Notes under the pieces: generated by a model
Database searches by the model: none
The model's input: only the letters and a program-made list of their open reading frames with translations
What the model was told of the DNA's origin: nothing
Shown here: positions 8,028 through 16,739 of the stretch, piece after piece
How positions within the stretch are numbered: position 1 is the first letter of the stretch
Layout of the letters: every line of letters begins with the position of its first letter
Position numbers and translations under genes: made by a program
IMG/VR virus record: IMGVR_UViG_3300042468_000162
Span: 1-57,370 of that record
Length of the DNA stretch: 57,370 bases
Direction: 5' to 3' (one strand)
DNA from: a virus

Positions 8028-8590
8028 AAGTCTTAAGCGTTGAAAAAGTGTTGACAAGAAATATGCATTTAATCGCAGTGGCACCCAATGCTAATAGTAG
8101 TATTATTTGTGGTTGCTCTGCTTCCATTGAGCCTATTAAGTCTAACGCATATGTGCATAGAACTCGTGCAGGATCGCATCTGGTCAAGAACGTCTACCTA
8201 CAAAAGATCCTATATTCCATGGGCAAGGATACGCAAGAGGTATGGCAATCGATCATCATGAACGAAGGCTCAATACAGCATTTAGACTTTATAGATAAAA
8301 CAACTAAAGATATCTACAAGACTGCTTTTGAGATTGACCAGACATGGGTCATTGAACATGCAGCAGATAGACAACAGTTCATATGCCAGGGACAGTCTCT
8401 GAATCTATTCTTCCCTGCAGGTAGCCCCAAGTCTTATGTTAATGCAGTACACTTACGAGCTTGGAAATCTAAACTCAAAGGCTTATACTATCTACGTACT
8501 AGCGCAGGTGTACAAGCTGATAAGATCGGTTTAAAGATCGAAAGGAATGCATTGCAAGATGCTGAAGAATGTCTTAGCTGTCATGGGTAA
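8024..8590 (+). CDS. nrdA: Ribonucleotide reductase alpha subunit, C-terminal part
   Basis: A 188-residue protein. From residue 11 it resumes class I NrdA: TRNMHLIAVAPNANSSIICG, SIEPIKSNAYVHRTRAGSHL, the stacked Tyr pair in GLYYLRTSAGVQ, and a C-terminal redox tail ending ECLSCHG. The first ten residues, MKVLSVEKVL, resemble the start of a split-intein C fragment. The expected VYDIxV / HNF / HN splice block and the extein residues after RGNC are absent. I start at 8024 because AGAAGGA sits about six bases upstream; ATG 8018 is the alternative. Without splicing, NrdA would have to work as two polypeptides. Confidence 0.88.
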   Translation: MKVLSVEKVLTRNMHLIAVAPNANSSIICGCSASIEPIKSNAYVHRTRAGSHLVKNVYLQKILYSMGKDTQEVWQSIIMNEGSIQHLDFIDKTTKDIYKTAFEIDQTWVIEHAADRQQFICQGQSLNLFFPAGSPKSYVNAVHLRAWKSKLKGLYYLRTSAGVQADKIGLKIERNALQDAEECLSCHG

Positions 8591-9038
8591 ATCTTCTGAA
8601 GGTGGTAGTAAACGAAAACGATTCAGTAAAAGTTTGCATAGTGAGAATGATACACCCGCAAGGGCTGCAGCTATGCGGTACTGGAAAGCTTTAGGTTACA
8701 ATGTCTACGAGAACACTAACAATCATATACCTGATTTAACTATAGAGACAGAAAATGCAAGATTCTACAGTGAAGTTGAGGTTAAAAGGATATGGAAGGG
8801 AGAGGATTTTCAGTACGATACCCTACAAATACCTGAAAGGAAGCGAAAGTATACAGGACTTGATCTTCCGTGTACTTTCATGGTATTTAACAACGAACAG
8901 ACTCTCGTATTTCTCTGTGAGAGCAGCACACTTGTTACTTCCCCCATAGTAGAAGTGCCTAATAAGTTCGTACCTGAAGGGGAACTATTCTTTCAAGTCC
9001 CCATTAAACGTGTTAAATTAGCGAGGGTTCCAGTGTAA
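8583..9038 (+). CDS. Predicted PD-(D/E)XK-type nuclease or DNA-end protein
   Basis: About 151 residues. After a basic start (MGKSSEGGSKRKRFSK) comes RAAAMRYWKALGYNVYEN, then HIPDLTIET and FYSEVEVKRIW. Together these give the Asp and the E-x-K of a PD-(D/E)XK core, followed by strands such as TLVFLCESSTLV. This architecture is seen in small phage nucleases and VRR-Nuc-like proteins, so nuclease is the best guess. The start is uncertain: ATGs at 8547 and 8559 inside the nrdA end are also in frame. I prefer 8583 because MGKSS resembles starts of related phage proteins. It overlaps the next gene by one base. Confidence 0.6.
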   Translation: MGKSSEGGSKRKRFSKSLHSENDTPARAAAMRYWKALGYNVYENTNNHIPDLTIETENARFYSEVEVKRIWKGEDFQYDTLQIPERKRKYTGLDLPCTFMVFNNEQTLVFLCESSTLVTSPIVEVPNKFVPEGELFFQVPIKRVKLARVPV

Positions 9039-9421
9039 TGAATAAAGATGCTATCATTAACCAGCTTGAAAGGATCTATGCTAACCTAGTGGCACTAGGA
9101 ACTTATTATTTCCATGAGCATTGTGAATACAATAGTAACTATGCAGCTACTGGAGATATTGATACTGTAGAATTTGGATTGTGGGATGCAGAATTACGGA
9201 TTAAAGAAGTTATTCAATTGTTAGAAGAGTCATATGGAGCAAGCAATGGATTCAGAGATGCCAGAGATTTTAATGACACGGAATCTTGGGAAACATCCAA
9301 GTGGACTTACGATGCAGGAATGGCTATGGCCTTTCAAGACTGCGGAACAGAGAAAGCTAGTAGCAAAGTATCACAAGAAGATTCAGAAGCAGCAGCGCAA
9401 GAAGCAATTAGACGATATTGA
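9038..9421 (+). CDS. Hypothetical protein
   Basis: A 127-residue acidic protein with an aromatic N-terminal half (LVALGTYYFHEHCEYNSNYAA) and a low-complexity C-terminus (VSQEDSEAAAQEAIRRY). It begins with a TAATG overlap on the nuclease gene. A second open frame at 9234-9437 overlaps the last 60 codons and has a natural-looking basic tail (AEQRKLVAKYHKKIQKQQR). One of the two frames may have been displaced by a frameshift, or both may be used. No family recognised. Confidence 0.55.
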   Translation: MNKDAIINQLERIYANLVALGTYYFHEHCEYNSNYAATGDIDTVEFGLWDAELRIKEVIQLLEESYGASNGFRDARDFNDTESWETSKWTYDAGMAMAFQDCGTEKASSKVSQEDSEAAAQEAIRRY

Positions 9422-9454
9422 ACTTGCACCCTTTTAACTTAATAGGAGAAAACT

Positions 9455-9766
9455 ATGACTTACATTAAAGTAGACGATGAGATGGCAGATAAAATCTTAC
9501 GTGATGGATTAGTTGAAAGCTACTTCACAACGGAAGATATGATTGAAGCTGCCGAAACAAAGGAAGAAGCAGGTGAAAAACTTAAACCCTATCAGCAAGA
9601 AGACCTTGAGTACAATAGAAAATACCTTAAAGCACTCAAAAGAGTTATCGAACACTTTAGCGTCGGAGGAAACTTTAATGTCGAGGCTGAAAGACTTGAC
9701 TACTATGAAAGAAGTTATGACTCACCAGCCTACGTGCATGTCAAAGAAGACGAAGATGAAAACTAA
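9455..9766 (+). CDS. Hypothetical acidic protein
   Basis: A 103-residue, strongly acidic helical protein (MTYIKVDDEMADKILRDGLVES...), preceded by a good ribosome site (AATAGGAGAAAACT). The C-terminus ends KEDEDEN. It overlaps the next gene start at 9756 by 11 bases. Tyr-rich stretches (RLDYYERSYDSPAY) lie near the end. No family recognised. Confidence 0.7.
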   Translation: MTYIKVDDEMADKILRDGLVESYFTTEDMIEAAETKEEAGEKLKPYQQEDLEYNRKYLKALKRVIEHFSVGGNFNVEAERLDYYERSYDSPAYVHVKEDEDEN

Positions 9767-10229
9767 TACATTGGAAAGTCCAGATAGGTTTGACTTAGAG
9801 CAATCTATCATGGCTGTGTGGGGCTTAGAGGACGATTTAGATGCTCTCTTTTGTTATCTTTATGATACAGCGGCAGATCCAGACACTGTAGCTAACGCTT
9901 TGCTTGGGGCAAAGGTACTACACACAGCCCGATGCACTAAGCTGTGGGACATCTTTACTAAGCTTAATCAAACTAAGCAGTTTGCCAATGTATCTTCAGA
10001 TACGGTAGATGAACGTGTCTCTGATTTAAAGGCACACATTGAAGAGTTAAGGCAAGACAATGCTAACTTGCTAGCTGCCTTACATGAAAGCTACGAGAAT
10101 TGTGAAAGCATTGTGAAGTATGAGGGTCTAGGGCCAGGACAATCACAGCAAGGTATGAGTCTTCGTGATCAACTTGCAAATGCTATTAGACTAAAGGCTA
10201 AGGAAGTAAGTGAGGAGTATCTTAAGTAA
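9756..10229 (+). CDS. Hypothetical protein with coiled coil
   Basis: A 157-residue protein. I start at the ATG at 9756 (MKTNTLESPDRFDL) because the longer frame from 9543 is antiphase to the previous gene. The N-terminal half has FDLEQSIMAVWGLEDDLDALF; the second half contains a likely coiled coil (DLKAHIEELRQDNANLLAAL). The pattern SIMAVWGLEDDLDAL is common in small phage proteins near nrdB. It ends just before the nrdB promoter and hairpin. Confidence 0.65.
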   Translation: MKTNTLESPDRFDLEQSIMAVWGLEDDLDALFCYLYDTAADPDTVANALLGAKVLHTARCTKLWDIFTKLNQTKQFANVSSDTVDERVSDLKAHIEELRQDNANLLAALHESYENCESIVKYEGLGPGQSQQGMSLRDQLANAIRLKAKEVSEEYLK

Positions 10230-10257
10230 TTGACATAGACAAATAGCTACATATAAC
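10230..10257 (+). promoter_or_regulatory. Sigma70-like promoter for nrdB
   Basis: TTGACA at 10230-10235 and TATAAC at 10252-10257, separated by 16 bases, lie in the only intergenic gap of this block. Transcription would start near 10264, immediately before the hairpin at 10270-10288. Confidence 0.55.
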
Positions 10258-10269
10258 TTTACTTCCCCT

Positions 10270-10296
10270 GGGCACTTTCATAGTGCCCTTTATTTT
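10270..10296 (+). terminator. Rho-independent terminator-like hairpin in the nrdB leader
   Basis: GGGCACT (10270-10276) pairs perfectly with AGTGCCC (10282-10288) around a five-base loop and is followed by TTTATTTT. It can end transcripts coming from the nrdA side, but it also lies just downstream of the promoter at 10230-10257. It may therefore act as an attenuator, or as a 5' stabilising hairpin on the nrdB message. Confidence 0.6.
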
Positions 10297-10318
10297 CCCC
10301 TTTAACTTTGGAGTATCC

Positions 10319-11305
10319 ATGTCTGTAACAGCACCAAATACAACGTACAAACCCTTCACTTACCCATGGGCTATGGAGTATGCAGTTGAATCTGAAAAAG
10401 CTCACTGGGGGGAATGGGAAGCTAAGTTACAAGATGATGTAGCACAGTGGCAGAATGGCAAGTTGTCTGCCCAAGAAAAAAATCACATCACTCAAATCCT
10501 ACGATTGTTTACGCAGAGTGATGTAGCTGTAGGTACAAATTACTTAGAGCACTATGTACACAAATTTAAGAACAATGAAATCAGAGCTATGCTTACTAGC
10601 TTTGCTAATAGGGAGTTTGTTCATCAGCGTAGCTATGCCCTATTAAACGACACACTTGGATTACCAGAGGAAGAGTACTCAGCCTTCCTAGCATACAAGC
10701 AAATGCGTGATAAGATCGATTTCATGACACGAATAGATACCCATAGCCATGAAGGATTAGCGAAGGCTGTAGCTCGTTCTGTGATGAATGAGGGCATGTC
10801 TTTGTTTAGTGCCTTTGCCATGCTCTTAAATTATCAGAGATACGGTAAGATGAAGGGTATGTGTGAGATTGTTGAGTGGTCTATCCGTGATGAATCCATG
10901 CACTGTGAAGGTATGGTTAAACTGTTCAGGGAATTCTGTAAAGAGCATCCTCGTATTGTCACAGATGAATTTAAGAAAGATATCTATCAAATGTTCAGAG
11001 ATGGTGTAGCACTTGAGGATGCAGTCATTGATGGTGCATTTGAAATGGGTGGCATACAGGGCTTGACAGCAGATGATGTAAAAGGGTATATTCGCTACAT
11101 AGCAGATAGACGTTTAATTCAGCTAGGACTTAAGGGTAACTGGGGAGTTAAAACTAATCCGCTAGAGTGGCTTGATTGGATTGTTTCGGGTGACACACTG
11201 AAGAACTTCTTTGAGGGTGTAGTAACCGATTACAATGCAGCTGGTATGGTAGGTGATTGGGGATGGAAACACAATGAACCAGAGAAACACAAACTTGCAG
11301 CGTAA
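10319..11305 (+). CDS. nrdB: Ribonucleotide reductase beta subunit
   Basis: A 328-residue small subunit of class I ribonucleotide reductase, which supplies the radical for dNTP synthesis. The di-iron ligands are visible: the Asp of LFTQSDVAVGT, E and H of REFVHQRSY, the Glu of MNEGMSLF, and E and H of RDESMHCE. The Tyr seven residues after the Glu in REFVHQRSY is the radical Tyr position, so this is a tyrosyl-radical type. The ATG at 10319 follows GGAG; the upstream extension encodes low-quality sequence. It carries its own promoter, unlike nrdA. Confidence 0.96.
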   Translation: MSVTAPNTTYKPFTYPWAMEYAVESEKAHWGEWEAKLQDDVAQWQNGKLSAQEKNHITQILRLFTQSDVAVGTNYLEHYVHKFKNNEIRAMLTSFANREFVHQRSYALLNDTLGLPEEEYSAFLAYKQMRDKIDFMTRIDTHSHEGLAKAVARSVMNEGMSLFSAFAMLLNYQRYGKMKGMCEIVEWSIRDESMHCEGMVKLFREFCKEHPRIVTDEFKKDIYQMFRDGVALEDAVIDGAFEMGGIQGLTADDVKGYIRYIADRRLIQLGLKGNWGVKTNPLEWLDWIVSGDTLKNFFEGVVTDYNAAGMVGDWGWKHNEPEKHKLAA

Positions 11306-11528
11306 TGATACACATTACAAGAAGGATCGTGTACCGCCTTTATCCATTCAATATGATAAAGGTAGGTATGCCTTCACTAGAGGGTGGATTGCTAACCCAT
11401 ACAGTGAAGATGATCCAGGGAAAGAATGGCAACGTAAAGAGTGGCAGCGAGGATTTGATGCTGCCTATTTTGATAACCTCAGTAAATTAAAGGATAAGCA
11501 TGGAACAGCAACAAACATTCACAATTAA
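11274..11528 (+). CDS. Small protein resembling Rmf/CrpP-type phage proteins
   Basis: An 84-residue basic protein. Its core RYAFTRGWIANPYSEDDPG followed by EWQRGFDAAYFD matches the pattern G-x-A-x3-G-x3-NPY ... W-x2-GF-x-A of small ribosome modulation factor-like/CrpP proteins encoded by many phages. I start at the ATG at 11274, overlapping the end of nrdB by 32 bases; a GTG at 11253 is an alternative. The actual function in this phage is unknown. Confidence 0.55.
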   Translation: MNQRNTNLQRNDTHYKKDRVPPLSIQYDKGRYAFTRGWIANPYSEDDPGKEWQRKEWQRGFDAAYFDNLSKLKDKHGTATNIHN

Positions 11529-11685
11529 TTTTACACCTGCAGGATTACAGGCAGTAGTCGATGTACTACGTAAGTTGCCTAATGAGTCTAATCTCTACCC
11601 ATTGCTCAAGGACATTGAGCAACAGGCAGTAAATCAAATGAAGAAAGAAGAAACTAAAGAGACTATCGAAGAGCCTCAAGCCTAG
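11500..11685 (+). CDS. Small hypothetical protein, last gene of the rightward block
   Basis: A 61-residue protein (MEQQQTFTINFTPAGLQAVV) preceded by AAGGA. The pattern FTPAGLQxVxDVLRKLP...LLKDIEQQ is common in short phage proteins of unknown role. Its last 23 bases overlap, tail to tail, the end of the 1089-residue virion gene on the other strand, so the two transcription blocks meet inside coding sequence with no terminator visible between them. Confidence 0.75.
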   Translation: MEQQQTFTINFTPAGLQAVVDVLRKLPNESNLYPLLKDIEQQAVNQMKKEETKETIEEPQA

Positions 11686-14600
11686 GGGCATATCGATACA
11701 CAGCTTTGTAATCTTTAGTATCCTCAATAGTCTTGCCATCATTGTCACGTTTATACATTTCATTGATGGCTAGACGCTTCTCTTGTGACAGGGCATTGTA
11801 GGCCATCTTGTCTACACGTTCCCTGTCTTCCTTAAGCATCTTACCTTGAACCTTAGCACGTGCAGGTGACATAGCATCTTGCATTGTATTTGCTAGGGCT
11901 ACTTTCTTCTCACGTTCAGTGGCACTATTGTATCTGTCACTGTTTATAAGTTTAGTTATTCTAGGTTCTACAAACTGTCTAGAAGCTTCAATGACTGCAC
12001 GATCATACACTTTATCCCCAGTAGATACAAAGAATCTGTATGGATCTACATTGAGTTTAGTGAACTCTTTCTCTATCTCATTGACACGTGGTACGACACG
12101 GAAGCCAGACAGTATGTTGAAGAATTCACCTGCCCGTACAGGCTCCTCCTCACGTAAGTAACGCATAGCTACAGGTAGCTCTTCTTTCAATCCTGGTAGT
12201 TTAGATTTAATGCGATTCATAGCTGTCTCAGACACAATGTCTTCGCCAGTGATTACATTAGGATCTCTAGCTAATTGTGATTCACGGTCCATTAAATCAA
12301 AGTAAGCAAAGAAAGGTTGTCCTGGCTGAATGAATCGACCTGCAAAGTCACCTAAGATCTGACCCATTGCTTTCTTAAACTTGTCAGCTTCTTTACCTTC
12401 ACCTGCCATAAGTTCAGGCAGGCTATCAAGAATAGTTTTCTGTGTACCTGCAGGCATCTTCATACCTGCTATAGCTTCCATAGCCTCTGATACTTTAGCA
12501 TCTTCAAACTTGCCTAGCTTCATCTTAGCTGCAAGATCACCTACAGCTAGCCATGGACCTGCGGGGAAGATAGCACGTACATCAACGGTACTGCCGTCCT
12601 CACCTTGTACGTTGTACCACTCCGTATCTTGATTCTCCATACGATATTTATAGGCTGCATACAAAGCTGCAGTGCCTACTGTACCTCTAGAGAACTTCTC
12701 TAATCCATCACGATATAAACGATTAGCACCTTCTTGATCAGTGAGAGCACGTTTACCTGCAGCTAAGATATCGGACATGCCAGATGCAGCACCGAAGGGA
12801 CTATACTTGTACTGGAATGCCATAGCATTAGTCATGAATCGTGGGAAGGTTACAAGTAAACTACCCCCAGGAAGATTCTCAAAGAAGCTTACAAACTTAC
12901 TAGCTACCCCCTCAGCCTGTGCTTCCATAGTAACCTGCCCCTTACGCTGGGGCTTTGGCATATACGAGAAGGTAGCCTTAAGTGCTTCATCCCCTGCATT
13001 CTTTAGAACATCAGGAGGTATAGTCTTATCATTGGCAATAAGATCGTACATATCAATGCCTACACGCCTAAGCTGTCTTTCTACACTAGAAGTAAATACA
13101 GCCTTACGAAATAGTGCATCTTGTGCTACGTTCAATGTATTAGCCACACGTGCAGCTTTACTTAAATTCTCATTGCCTGTTTCTTGTAAAGCACTAAATA
13201 TCTGTTTCTGTATAGCAGGGTTATCCGCTAGTAATTTATCTACAACTTCAGAAGTAAATCCAGTGTTTGTTAAATAGGCAGCAGTACCAAAGGCATCCTG
13301 TATAATACCTCTCATACCCTTAGTTAGATCACCTCGTTGGTATGTACCATCGGCAGCAGTCTTAAGTACTTTACCTGTCTCGTAGATAGTGCCCTCCAAG
13401 AGTCTGGATGCAGCATCTAAAGTAAGAGCACCCGTAGAGCCATAGATGTTCCTGACCGTAGTACCAATACTTGATACTACAAGTGCTTTAGATTCTTTCT
13501 CCAGACGTTTAATGGCATTACCAAACATGCCCATAGCGGATGTCATGTCTTCACTACGACCATACATCTGCTTTATTAATGCATCTGTCTCTGGATCTAA
13601 GTCACTTAATCTACCTAGTACACGAGCAAGTGAGCTGTATCCCTGCATCACATTGGCTGCATCACCTACAGTAGCCAAGGAAGCCTGGGCAAATTCAGCA
13701 GGGGTTACATTAGCTCTCTTCAGTGCAGCTTCTAATGTAATGTCATCAATCTTATCGGTAGCCATAAACAAATCACGTACTGCTTCACTGACTAGCTGCC
13801 CCTTCTTAGGACGGAAAGTAGGATCGGCAATCATGACGTACTTAGCTACATCAATAGCCCTACGATTAATGTCTGTACGTATCTGTGCTTGTGTTAGTTC
13901 TGTCTGGGGAGATAGCTCATCAAGTGTCTTTTTGCCTTCAAAGATATCAAACTGCTTTAAGATATCTTCCATCTCACGATCAAAAGCTTGTGTCACTTGC
14001 TGTGCAGCTTGGTTACCTGCAGGTGTACGCTTAGCTGCAAGTCTATCTTCTAGATCTTTCTTATATGTAGCAGGCTTACGTGCTACACCAGCAGCTTCAA
14101 AGCCACTGAATACTGAGCCTAATACACCTGCAAAGGCAGCTTCAGTGACATCTACAGGACCTTCCTTAGCCCCACTCTCAATCCTAATACGTTGCTGTAC
14201 AACATTAGACCCAGCAGATATAGGGGCTTCTACAGCAGCGGCAGTCATACCTGTACGCAGAGGAGTACCGAATACTTTCTTTAAGAATTGTCTAGCGGCT
14301 GCATACTTACCGAATGATCCAATGCCAAAGCCCGTATAGGTAAGAGGATCACTGGCAATGGACATGGCAGTTTCAGCATAAGGTCTTATACCTTCTTGTC
14401 CACCTTTACTTATAGCAAACGGTACACGATCCCACAAATCAATAGCTTTACCTGCCTTCTCTGCATCTGCAGGTTTAGCATTAGCAATCCAGTTTAGTTC
14501 AGGTACTGCATTGAGTGTTGTGTTATATTCAATCTTACGCATCTCAGTAGCAAACCGTTTAGCGTAATCTTCATTGGATTCATCTTTCTTCTGCTCACCT

Positions 14601-14932
14601 GCCTTGCCAAATCTAGCTGTCATATAATCTTTAATGACAGCAAAGTTCTCCGGCTTCTGGTACAAGTCAACAAAGTCTACTTTATTCTCACGTTCGTATC
14701 GTTCTATATCAGCACGATCTTCCCGCTGCTTAGCCATAATACCCTTTGTCATCTGTACAATTTTAGGTGCAGGTTTACCATACTCCTTAAATACAGACGA
14801 GGGCTTATAGTTAGCTAAGTCATTAGCAGTACCACTAACTTCTATCTTCGGTGTGCTATCCCATTTAATACCTTCATCTTTCTGGGGTACTACAGAAGGT
14901 ATAGGGTCCCACTTAATGTTTTCATCTGCCAT
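11663..14932 (-). CDS. Large internal virion / DNA ejection protein
   Basis: A 1089-residue protein at the end of the late block, where podoviruses keep the largest ejection protein (T7 gp16 position). It is mostly helical. An N-terminal repeat pair, ENIKWDPIPS and EGIKWDSTPK, is followed by charged helices, Ala/Gly-rich stretches around FGIGSFGKYAAARQF, and a segment FENLPGGSLLVTFPRFMTNAM that could contact the membrane. I see no lysozyme motif. The role (core protein ejected with DNA) is inferred from size, position and composition. The start at 14932 abuts the next gene upstream. Confidence 0.75.
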   Translation of the reverse strand: MADENIKWDPIPSVVPQKDEGIKWDSTPKIEVSGTANDLANYKPSSVFKEYGKPAPKIVQMTKGIMAKQREDRADIERYERENKVDFVDLYQKPENFAVIKDYMTARFGKAGEQKKDESNEDYAKRFATEMRKIEYNTTLNAVPELNWIANAKPADAEKAGKAIDLWDRVPFAISKGGQEGIRPYAETAMSIASDPLTYTGFGIGSFGKYAAARQFLKKVFGTPLRTGMTAAAVEAPISAGSNVVQQRIRIESGAKEGPVDVTEAAFAGVLGSVFSGFEAAGVARKPATYKKDLEDRLAAKRTPAGNQAAQQVTQAFDREMEDILKQFDIFEGKKTLDELSPQTELTQAQIRTDINRRAIDVAKYVMIADPTFRPKKGQLVSEAVRDLFMATDKIDDITLEAALKRANVTPAEFAQASLATVGDAANVMQGYSSLARVLGRLSDLDPETDALIKQMYGRSEDMTSAMGMFGNAIKRLEKESKALVVSSIGTTVRNIYGSTGALTLDAASRLLEGTIYETGKVLKTAADGTYQRGDLTKGMRGIIQDAFGTAAYLTNTGFTSEVVDKLLADNPAIQKQIFSALQETGNENLSKAARVANTLNVAQDALFRKAVFTSSVERQLRRVGIDMYDLIANDKTIPPDVLKNAGDEALKATFSYMPKPQRKGQVTMEAQAEGVASKFVSFFENLPGGSLLVTFPRFMTNAMAFQYKYSPFGAASGMSDILAAGKRALTDQEGANRLYRDGLEKFSRGTVGTAALYAAYKYRMENQDTEWYNVQGEDGSTVDVRAIFPAGPWLAVGDLAAKMKLGKFEDAKVSEAMEAIAGMKMPAGTQKTILDSLPELMAGEGKEADKFKKAMGQILGDFAGRFIQPGQPFFAYFDLMDRESQLARDPNVITGEDIVSETAMNRIKSKLPGLKEELPVAMRYLREEEPVRAGEFFNILSGFRVVPRVNEIEKEFTKLNVDPYRFFVSTGDKVYDRAVIEASRQFVEPRITKLINSDRYNSATEREKKVALANTMQDAMSPARAKVQGKMLKEDRERVDKMAYNALSQEKRLAINEMYKRDNDGKTIEDTKDYKAVYRYAPRLEALR

Positions 14933-16245
14933 TACTGGATCTCACGAGTACCATCAGAGTATTCAATGACTTTCTTACCTTTATCTGGACCGGACTGTAC
15001 CGTACCTGTACGCACAACTGTCTTAGTCTTAGCACGTGCAGCAGATACACTAGAAGCAGCGGTAGGTGCAGGAGATGGAGGTGCTGATGATGGTGCTGCT
15101 TCACCTAATATGGGAACACCATTCTTGTCTGTCTTGATACCGAAAGAAGCTAGTGCCTCTCGCATACCTTGGGGAACACGACCCTGTGTATCGGATACAG
15201 TATCAAGTACCGATTTAATCTGTGTATTGACAGCCCCATTGAGGATACCACGAGCTTCAGGATCAATGCCCTTAACCAGCATACGACCATCTGCTGAATC
15301 CACAAACGTAGCTCCACCAAGTCTGTTCTCCACATTTGCAATAGCTGTACGTTCTGCATTCTTAAGAAGCCTAAAGAAGTCAGTACGAGTGGGTGCTTTA
15401 TCTTCACCTTTCTCTGGAGCTTTACCTAGGCTGGACAATTCAAGAATACGAGCATTAAGTTGTTTTTTCTTTGTTGGATCATCTGTATTAGCATATTCAA
15501 TTTTTAAATTATCGACAATGGCAGCAAATCTATCTGGCTTGTCTACCTTACCCAAATTCATATACGAGGATATCTCAGTAGCAAGTGCCTCTTTTGTCAC
15601 TGGATCTGTAGACATAGACCATGCATCTTTGAGTGCACGTAAATCCCTTTCAAATGTAGTGAGCTTTTCTTTCTCTGGTTTAGCTAGTGTCTCAAATTTA
15701 ATACGCCCACCTTCAGCAGGAGCCATTAAACCTTTAGGCTTAGTTGCCTCTTCTTCAGTAACACCTGCAGCTTTAAGGTATTTACTACGAACCTCTTCAC
15801 CTGCAGTTGAACGTAAACCAAATGCGGTACGATCTTGCATGGCAGGTAAATCAAGTCTGGGTATCCTACGGTCTGTCTCACCTGCAATGTACTCACTAGG
15901 ACTCATTACAGGGCCTGTAGCCTCTTGAATAAGCTCAGATGGCTTGTAGGTCTTACCTTGTTCTGTTTGTGCCTCTATGACCCCTTTAATGAGTGTATCA
16001 GCCTGTCCACTCTGCAACACAGTAGTGATTTGTGTATCTGTAATATCAGGCAATAAAGATTTTAATTGTTTAGCCTGGGTAGTAAGTTCTTCCTTACGTT
16101 TCTCAGCAATAGCTTCTGCACGTTTACGGGATTCGTACCAAGACTCCATAAGGATCTTATTATCCTCACGGATCTCTTTATCACGTTTATTGATTTCTTC
16201 TACAGCCTGAGTAGCAAACCCAGTAAAGAAAGATGCAAAGCTCAT
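14932..16245 (-). CDS. Internal virion protein (helical, second ejection protein)
   Basis: A 437-residue, highly charged helical protein. It begins MSFASFFTGFATQAVEEINK, a short hydrophobic helix followed by a long coiled coil (RKRAEAIAEKRKEELTTQAK). A linker with Pro/Ala/Ser (SSAPPSPAPTAASS) precedes a small basic C-terminal domain. It lies between the largest internal protein and a small structural gene, overlapping both by one base, which matches T7 gp15-type placement. No enzymatic motif is seen. Confidence 0.65.
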   Translation of the reverse strand: MSFASFFTGFATQAVEEINKRDKEIREDNKILMESWYESRKRAEAIAEKRKEELTTQAKQLKSLLPDITDTQITTVLQSGQADTLIKGVIEAQTEQGKTYKPSELIQEATGPVMSPSEYIAGETDRRIPRLDLPAMQDRTAFGLRSTAGEEVRSKYLKAAGVTEEEATKPKGLMAPAEGGRIKFETLAKPEKEKLTTFERDLRALKDAWSMSTDPVTKEALATEISSYMNLGKVDKPDRFAAIVDNLKIEYANTDDPTKKKQLNARILELSSLGKAPEKGEDKAPTRTDFFRLLKNAERTAIANVENRLGGATFVDSADGRMLVKGIDPEARGILNGAVNTQIKSVLDTVSDTQGRVPQGMREALASFGIKTDKNGVPILGEAAPSSAPPSPAPTAASSVSAARAKTKTVVRTGTVQSGPDKGKKVIEYSDGTREIQ

Positions 16246-16739
16246 TACATGCTCCCCCTAGACATCAAACCCTGCTTAGGCATGGTAGTATTGATCATAG
16301 GTTCATTATAAGGTTCATAGGACTCTATATTTTGCATAGCATCTTTAACTACAGACCTAGCTACACTACGAGGTACACGTTTCTCTTTCTCTATATTCTT
16401 ATAGGATTCTACATATTCAGTGTCTGTTGCATCTGCTACGTACATTAATAGTTCACGAACAATAGGATTCACTAAGAATGCTACATCGAGCGTATGAATG
16501 CCATTCATGACACTAGAAGTAGTCACTATATCTGCCAATGTTTCAATGTCTATCTTTTCTTCAAGGGCAGTTATAATGTAATCAGATACTTCTTCGTCAA
16601 GTAATCTTTCTGTATAGTATTTAAATGCCTCTTCGACAGTGTTAAGTTGAGATGGATTTTCCCAGGGTACATTCCTAGGTTGACCTGTTAGTGACATGCC
16701 AGGGACAGCACCTTGTAGAAACTTAGTATCCATGATCAA
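16245..16739 (-). CDS. Virion-associated hypothetical protein
   Basis: A 164-residue protein starting MIMDTKFLQGAVPGMSLT. The block PGMSLTGQPRNVPWENP is a pattern I know from small virion proteins of aquatic phages. The rest is helical (LEEKIDIETLADIVTTSS). It is coupled to the upstream and downstream structural genes. The function is unknown, probably part of the internal core or its assembly. Confidence 0.6.
   Translation of the reverse strand: MIMDTKFLQGAVPGMSLTGQPRNVPWENPSQLNTVEEAFKYYTERLLDEEVSDYIITALEEKIDIETLADIVTTSSVMNGIHTLDVAFLVNPIVRELLMYVADATDTEYVESYKNIEKEKRVPRSVARSVVKDAMQNIESYEPYNEPMINTTMPKQGLMSRGSM

Noticed and set aside
13446-14339. Long rightward open frame of about 297 codons opposite the 1089-residue virion gene
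   Set aside because: It is the mirror of a well-supported gene, with Ser/Ala/Thr-rich nonsense-like composition and no ribosome site. Similar mirrors occur at 14966-15928, 18838-19200, 23965-24513 and 28318-28872.
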